From: Polytrichum commune | Lineage: Eukaryota > Streptophyta > Polytrichopsida > Polytrichales > Polytrichaceae | Direction: 5' to 3' | NCBI GenBank assembly: GCA_950295325.1 | Contig: OX485808.1 | Span: forward strand, 6,762,501-6,826,500 | DNA: 64,000 nt | Shown here: one piece after another, positions 59,501-64,000 of the stretch | Layout: the number at the start of each line of letters is the position of its first letter | How positions within the stretch are numbered: position 1 is the first letter of the stretch | Position numbers and translations under genes: made by a program | Notes under the pieces: model-generated | The model's input: only the letters and a program-made list of their open reading frames with translations | What the model was told of the DNA's origin: nothing | The model's database searches: none

Positions 59501-60742
59501 TTTCTATTACTTTCTTTGCGAACAACTCTCTTTGCAAGTACTCAAATTTAACAACTACACTAACTGAGTCTTCGCATTGCAACTAGGAAAATTGTAATAA
59601 AATTATTCAAAAAAATCAAATGCGGTATTAAAATTTAAATTACATGTAGAAAACTCTCTTTATTGCTATCTCTCCAAAAGGAAAATTTAAATTCTTGGTG
59701 CCTTTAGAGAATGGAGATACTGCACGTATTAAAATAAATAATGTTTTATCCCATAGCATAATACGCCATTTCTTGACATAATCAGAGGCCTTGACTATAT
59801 CATCCCTCCACTTGATTTTAACCAACTTTTTCTCAATATTCACGAATTCATATACAACATCCTCTTCCAACTATAGAGTAAAGAAAATATAAACATACAT
59901 TAAATTTATAAATAAAAATAAAAATCACATTAAGGAATCAACCATTTATATGTGACATGGAATTGAAATATTTTGAAGTATTTACACCCACAGAGATGCC
60001 CGAGCAAGAAATGAATCCAAAACATTTTCCTTTTCTGGAGAAGTGTGAGCCCAAAAGGGTGCCCACAATTAGTCTTAGACCCTTGAAACGTTAGTTGATG
60101 CACTTTGAAGTAGCATGTTACTTCACAAAAATATAAAAAGAGTGAAATGTTAGTCTTAGAAGTACCATGTTGTAAGAGGCTAGGATGTGAGTTGTTATTG
60201 TGTTTTTACCTTCGGAAGGATTTGAGTGAATGAGGATAGGTAAGGAGAACTTGGATTGAGTAGTTAGTGAGTAGGCTAGTACAAATGGATGGAGACAACC
60301 AAAGTGACTCAAGAGGCAAGTGCATTCGAATTGGGATGAATGGAGGATCACATGGAGCGCACAAGTGGACCACCTCATCATGGCCACTTAATGGGGAAGG
60401 CCCAAGGAAGAATGCAAGGTGGAGGATAAGCAAATTCTCAAAGCACCAATCAAATCACGAGTTAAGCATCGTGGTTTGAATTAAGTGGTGAGCGACGATT
60501 TGGGAAAGTAAGGGGAGAAAGTTATGGCGGCGGAAAGCGAAGGAGGCTAAGTTTGGGTTGAAGCATCCCAAGTTTGGTAAAGTGTGGTAGGTAGAAAGCC
60601 AAGGCTAGTTAAATGTTCGAATTAGGATCCTTGTTGATCATTTGAGGGAGGAAGGCTTAGAAGATAGGATTGGCGCCTACTAAGTAGGAGGAAATCTCAA
60701 GGGCTTATCGTGAGCCTTGAGGGTGCTCACCCCCTCAAGCTT

Positions 60743-60752
60743 ACTATATAAT
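60743..60752 (+). promoter_or_regulatory. Candidate TATA box in the LTR
   Basis: ACTATATAAT followed by a pyrimidine-rich stretch, about 0.7 kb into the LTR. It is a plausible core promoter for the retroelement transcript. An alternative AT-rich candidate (AATATAAAAAG) lies at about 60128-60138. Confidence 0.4.
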
Positions 60753-61254
60753 CCCTCATTCTTCCCTCACTCATCCTCTCTTTCCTTTGTGCTCCAAGGC
60801 ACCCCACGAGTTATAAGTGTGGGTGTGGGAAGCCATATTGGAGCACATGTGTGTGCTTAGTTTTTAGTTTGAGAGCCAAGGCTTGTTAGCCTTGAAGAGG
60901 GCTTGACCTCTTGGTAGAATTAGTGTTGACGTGAAGGATTTTAAAGTTAATTCATGATTCCAATTTGTGGTACTTAAAGTTCATGTTTTGAATACACGTG
61001 GTTGCAAGTTCCATGTTTAAGAGTTGAGCACTTGATGTTGTGATGAGTGCAAAAATATACTTGTGTGGATTAGTTAGTCTTAGTGAAGTTAGGAAATTCT
61101 CTCTCCCCCTCTCCTCTCTAGGATTTTAGGATTTTAGGATTAGAGAAGAATTGTGTGATTAGAAAGGGGTTGTTAGTAGAATTAGGGAAATTAGGTAGGA
61201 AGATTAGTTAAGGGCTTGAATAATTAGTGAGGTAGTTGGGGATTACAACTACAA

Positions 61255-61575
61255 AGTTGTGGGTTCATGAAGGAGCTGGGTTTATGAAGGAGCTGGGTTT
61301 GTTTAGTTAGAAAGTAAAGAGCTGGGTTTATGAAGGAGCTGGGTTTGTTTAGTTAGAAAGTAAAGAGCTGGGTTTATGAAGGACCTGAGTTTGTTTAGTT
61401 AGAAGCTAAGGAGCTGGGTTCATGAAGGAGCTGGGTTTATGAAGGAGCTGGGTTTGTTTAGTTAGAAGCTAAGAAGCTGGGTTTATGAAGGAGCTGGGTT
61501 TATGAAGGAGCTGGGTTTATGAAGGAGCTAGGTTTATGTAATTAGAAAGTAAAGAGATGGGTTCATGAAGGAGCT
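61255..61575. repeat. LTR-internal minisatellite, GAGCTGGGTTTATGAAG type
   Basis: A composite array. A 17-18 bp unit (GAGCTGGGTTTATGAAG) alternates with a spacer TTTGTTTAGTTAGAAAGTAAA, giving a higher-order period near 46 bp. It sits at the LTR position where other copies have unrelated minisatellites. Confidence 0.92.
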
Positions 61576-61855
61576 TAGTAGATAGCCTACCTAATTAGCT
61601 CATAGACAAGTAGTTAGTTACATTATGCTAGTTAGTGTTATGGTGGCTTTCACAAGTAAATGTATTTGAGATTGACTATAGAGAATAGTGTTTTTTTTTA
61701 ACACTTGCATCCTCTCTTTAAAAATAAATCACGTGCACAAATTAATGGAGAATGTGGAGCACTCTCGCGATGGCAAGACAAAGGAAGCAAAGACCAAAGG
61801 TGCGAGGGAGAGATTGACATAAGTCACATAAGTATTTCTTAATACTTAAAGGCTT

Positions 61856-62068
61856 ATGTACGGTATGGAGACACCAAGTGAGACCTCTTATAGTAGCGAT
61901 ACGGAATACACAAGTGATAGTTCAAGTGGTAGTATAGAGTCAACGGCACGGACTCCATTTAGGAGAGGGATATCCTTAAGGGCTTGTGTAGCTAAAGCGG
62001 CCGGATGGACGTTAGAAGCAAACAAAGACAAAATAGCACCCGAGCATAAGGAGGTTAAAATAACATAG
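61856..62068 (+). CDS. LTR ORF, 70 codons, altered ACVAK-motif protein
   Basis: The protein begins MYGMETPSETSYSSDTEY, is Ser/Thr-rich, then has RRGISLRACVAKAAGWTLE and a short polar tail ending EVKIT. The motif is the one encoded in the LTR copies at 2211, 14423 and 55854. The N-terminal part homologous to theirs (MENVEHSRDGKTKEAKTKG) is found upstream at 61745-61822 in the same frame, but ends in a stop about 30 bp later. The intervening DNA has GGTGCG near 61798 and TTTAG at about 61960, so splicing could join the two halves, though this is speculative. The start Met at 61856 is simply the first in the open segment. Confidence 0.5.
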   Translation: MYGMETPSETSYSSDTEYTSDSSSGSIESTARTPFRRGISLRACVAKAAGWTLEANKDKIAPEHKEVKIT

Positions 62069-62275
62069 TTAACTTGTGCATTCTCCACATACGTATTGAA
62101 ATCGTACATTGAGTTGTTAAAAGTGAAATTCCAGTTAAATCCAAGACCACTTGAAGGGTGAACCTTGCACTATGGACTCATCCAAGTCCAAATCCAATAC
62201 CGCGGAGGAATGTGAGCCCAAACCCACTACTCGGACTACGGACGCTTAAGGGTGGGGGGTTTGGCCTCACATAAT

Positions 62276-62294
62276 TGGTGCGTCCGCCGGGAGC
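62276..62294 (+). other. Candidate primer-binding site
   Basis: TGGTGCGTCCGCCGGGAG begins four bases after the LTR end. A TGG start right after an LTR is what a primer-binding site complementary to a tRNA 3'-CCA should look like. By eye, TGGTGC and GCCGGGA agree with the end of plant tRNA-Gly and, less well, tRNA-Asp. Four positions in between mismatch, so the primer tRNA is uncertain. Confidence 0.5.
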
Positions 62295-63180
62295 GAAGCG
62301 GAAGGTAGTTACAAGACTTGGAGGCGACTAGGAGACTTGGAGGCAACTAGGAAAAATTGGAGACACAAACTTGAGAGAAGGGAAGGAGCACCCGAAACTC
62401 GGTAAGTATTCTCTCTTTGGGTTACATTTGAATTCATTGTATTTCAACTATTCCTTGGAATGAATTGCATTGTCAATTACGCAAATTCATTTTTGAGGAA
62501 GGAGCGCGGCGAAGGTACGTCCTCAACCTTTTTGGGGATTTGCTAAGAACTTAAAAGGAACCTATAACCGAGTAGCTCATTAAAACATTAGAGGGTAAAT
62601 TCACCTTAGGACATTGAACTTTGACACTCACCTCGGGGTGAGTCTCAAAGTTTTGGGAGTTGTCATTTCATGCTCTAGATTAAATTAATATTTCACAAAG
62701 TTTATGGTGTTGTTACATTGAGTCACGATTGAGGGGAGTGCTAACTCACAGGGGGATGCGATTGCTCAAGGTATGTTTATTTCTTTAAAGTGAACTCATT
62801 AACTAATTAAGGAATGCCTTTTGTACTCGTGATTGTTGTTATCCGTTGTAGAGGGTAATTCCCGAATTGTGGATGGTGTGAGAAGTTGAAGGGTGAAGCC
62901 TCGACTTTTAACATAATCTATTCGGAAGGTCACCCCCTCACAATCGGTATTGTGGTGAGTGTTAATTTGCGGGAAGGTGCGGAGGTGATGCTCCGACTTA
63001 ACCAAAAAATTAACATGAACATGCCTATCCCCTATTGGGATTCTTTCACCTAAGTGGGCTTGCAGGTTCTTTTCCTCACCTCCTAAAAAAATTATAACCA
63101 CACCAAGACAAGTGAAAATATTAAGAGGGGAATTGCTAGGATTATGTGTGGTCAAGTGAGGGTCGATCGATTCTTATGGA
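62295..63180 (+). other. Retrotransposon 5' leader
   Basis: An untranslated leader of about 0.9 kb between the primer-binding-like site and gag, with several stops in every frame. The only sizeable ORF, 62799-63155 minus (118 codons), has no domain and is probably fortuitous. The leader length is within the range seen for large plant Ty3 elements. Confidence 0.5.
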
Positions 63181-64000
63181 ATGCAAGGTAGGACTCGCTC
63201 ACAAAAACCAAGTTTGATAGTAGGACTAGAGAAATCTACTCGAAAGAGGCGGTCCTCTAAAATCAGTGATAGATTAGAACAAGATAATGTTAGAATAGAG
63301 AGTTGTTTGAACGTCGAACCTAGGACTAGGTCAATTCTAGACACCTTAGAACTTGGAGCTCAACTTGAAGAGGAGATCACTCCCTCCAAATTGAGTGGTG
63401 AAACTTCTTCGGAAAATTACACACTTAGAGAAGAATTCCCGGTAGAAGTTGATAGGGGATTGTTGAATAGTTCACCGGTCACCATGGCCGAGGAACGGGG
63501 GATGGATCCACCACCCATACCCCCAATTCCGCCCATACCTCCTATACCTCCAATAGACCCATTGGTTAGGCCAAGAGGCCTACCAATTGTGGTTCCACAA
63601 AATTTAGCGGCGATGGATATGCCATCTCATCTCCCTAAATTTTATGGGACCAAGGATGAGGACCCCTCTCGGCACATGGAACGGTATATCGAACGGTTGG
63701 CTAGCTTCCTCATAACCGACCCGGGTTATTGGTTAGTGTGGTTTCCTACCACTCTAGAGGGGGAAGCCTATGAATGGTATCGGGATCATGCCGAGGGACA
63801 TTTTAGGGGATGGGAACAATTACAAAGGGAGTTTCTTAACGAATTTAGGCCGGAAGTGGGTCAAAGTACCGCATTAAGGGCATTGTCGTCATTGAAGCAA
63901 GGAAGGGAGGAAGAAATTTTGGCTTACATTAGGAGGTTTGATTTAGTGTGCACTAGATTTGTGGGTACCATGCTCAACGACGACACGCTAAAGCAATTTT
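63181..64000 (+). CDS. gag: Gag polyprotein, Ty3/gypsy-type, partial (runs off the window)
   Basis: Open from ATG 63181 to the right edge (273 codons, no stop), so it is intact as far as visible. Residues 1-100 are polar and basic (TRKRRSSKISDRLEQD). An alternative Met at 63484 follows. Residues about 105-135 are Pro-rich (PPPIPPIPPIPPIPPIDP). From about residue 145 the retrotransposon gag domain is clear: LPKFYGTKDEDPSRHMERYI, then GEAYEWYRDHAEGHFRGWEQ, FLNEFRPE, and LSSLKQGREEEILAYIRRF. In this family the domain forms the capsid-like particle that packages the element's RNA. Zinc knuckle, protease, RT, RNase H and integrase would follow outside the window. I chose ATG 63181 because the frame is open from it, but the true start could be 63484. 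Confidence 0.9.
   Translation, partial: MQGRTRSQKPSLIVGLEKSTRKRRSSKISDRLEQDNVRIESCLNVEPRTRSILDTLELGAQLEEEITPSKLSGETSSENYTLREEFPVEVDRGLLNSSPVTMAEERGMDPPPIPPIPPIPPIPPIDPLVRPRGLPIVVPQNLAAMDMPSHLPKFYGTKDEDPSRHMERYIERLASFLITDPGYWLVWFPTTLEGEAYEWYRDHAEGHFRGWEQLQREFLNEFRPEVGQSTALRALSSLKQGREEEILAYIRRFDLVCTRFVGTMLNDDTLKQF

Larger units (their letters stand above)
53575..60043 (-). pseudogene. Broken multi-exon gene, DNA-methyltransferase-like 3' exons
   Basis: A series of coding-like blocks with plausible splice sites, read 5' to 3' on minus. Block 1 is about 60043-59985 (KGKCFGFISCSGISV, cut by the retrotransposon at 60044). Block 2 is 59872-59650 (acceptor CTATAG, then LEEDVVYEFVNIEKK). Block 3 is about 59360-59149 (acceptor CCTAG, EEIERRAVIGITPLDASQ, cut by LTR family 2). 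Block 4 is 55528-55345 (YKRRQISLLLVTYPNCGSIT). Block 5 is about 55000-54889 (RNSWGINFMHLYSDVDASAE, donor GTATGT). Block 6 is 54785-54620 continuing at 54223-54112 across a MITE. Block 7 is 54019-53818. A stop-containing block follows to about 53575. Blocks 6-7 give KKHRVVHQMFIESLTK, GVVVDVSAST, IHACLNNGRHLVVYEA. This parallels the LDPFxGSGT...AC...GR..IGIE motif I region of N4/N6 DNA methyltransferases. The residues are altered, so catalysis is doubtful and the family call is inference. Confidence 0.5.
60044..62271 (+). mobile_element. 5' LTR (family 1, copy F) of a Ty3/gypsy-type retrotransposon
   Basis: A 2228-bp LTR starting TGTGAGCCCAAAAGGGTGCC and ending GGTTTGGCCTCACA, the same family as copies B, C and G in opposite orientation. 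It is followed by a primer-binding-like site and an intact gag, so this is the left end of a retrotransposon that continues beyond the window. The left flank AGAAG (60039-60043) would be the target duplication. It inserted into an exon of the broken gene to its left. It carries a minisatellite and an altered form of the conserved short ORF. Confidence 0.9.

Noticed and set aside
1-64000. CRISPR array, bacterial operon or phage-like features
   Set aside because: No regularly spaced short identical repeats with unique spacers, no ribosome binding sites and no dense co-directional genes. The window is eukaryotic repeat DNA.

Overview
This window looks like a repeat-saturated, gene-poor stretch of a large nuclear genome from the green plant lineage. 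The reasons are a Ty3/gypsy-type gag, a CACTA element with the plant-style CACTACAAG terminus, PIF/Harbinger-like and Mutator-like MITEs, a tRNA-derived SINE, and telobox-like AAACCCT motifs. A piggyBac relic and an RNase H-bearing LINE with an unusual C-terminus are not what I expect of a flowering plant, so a streptophyte alga, bryophyte, lycophyte or fern is plausible. That is inference only. I see no functional tRNA, no complete rRNA gene and no ordinary intact housekeeping gene.

The layout is a stack of nested insertions. Seven LTRs of one family (LTR family 1, TGTGAG...CTCACA) are spread over the window. Four are solo LTRs with perfect 5-bp target duplications plus canonical ends (2087-3695, 14311-15956, 31795-33453, 55724-57258). 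A fifth solo LTR (28403-30747) has a perfect duplication but a decayed first dinucleotide. One is cut by the left edge (1-932). One (60044-62271) is the 5' LTR of a retrotransposon whose gag is open from 63181 to the right edge. Two decayed LINE copies (about 14236-20060 and 26450-31794) are interrupted by these LTRs. A piggyBac transposase relic lies at 7700-9040.

The region 34109-47960 has several layers. A tandem array of units of about 235 bp carries a MITE. The array is split by a solo LTR of a second family (35442-46725, TSD TTAGC). That LTR is in turn split by about 9.2 kb of foreign DNA. This cargo holds an antisense 28S rRNA fragment (36051-36371), a 169-codon ORF (37019-37528) and the one large intact gene in the window, an intronless 1496-codon ORF (38404-42894, minus). 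The protein has zinc-finger-like N-terminal motifs and a D...DGD...E arrangement like a DDE/RNase H-fold transposase. Two unrelated minisatellites flank the ORF.

From 49028 to 50331 is a non-autonomous CACTA element carrying a SINE and a 25-bp minisatellite. From about 53575 to 60043 (minus) is a broken multi-exon gene whose last exons resemble the SAM-binding half of an N4/N6-type DNA methyltransferase. It is cut by a Mutator-like MITE, by a second LTR family 2 copy (itself containing an LTR family 1 copy) and by the right-hand retrotransposon.

Two signals look new to me. First, a short basic ORF with a strongly conserved G-[IM]-S-L-x-A-C-V-A-K motif lies inside four diverged LTR family 1 copies, and most of their nucleotide differences are synonymous. 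Second, five copies of the same LTR carry completely different minisatellites at the equivalent place.
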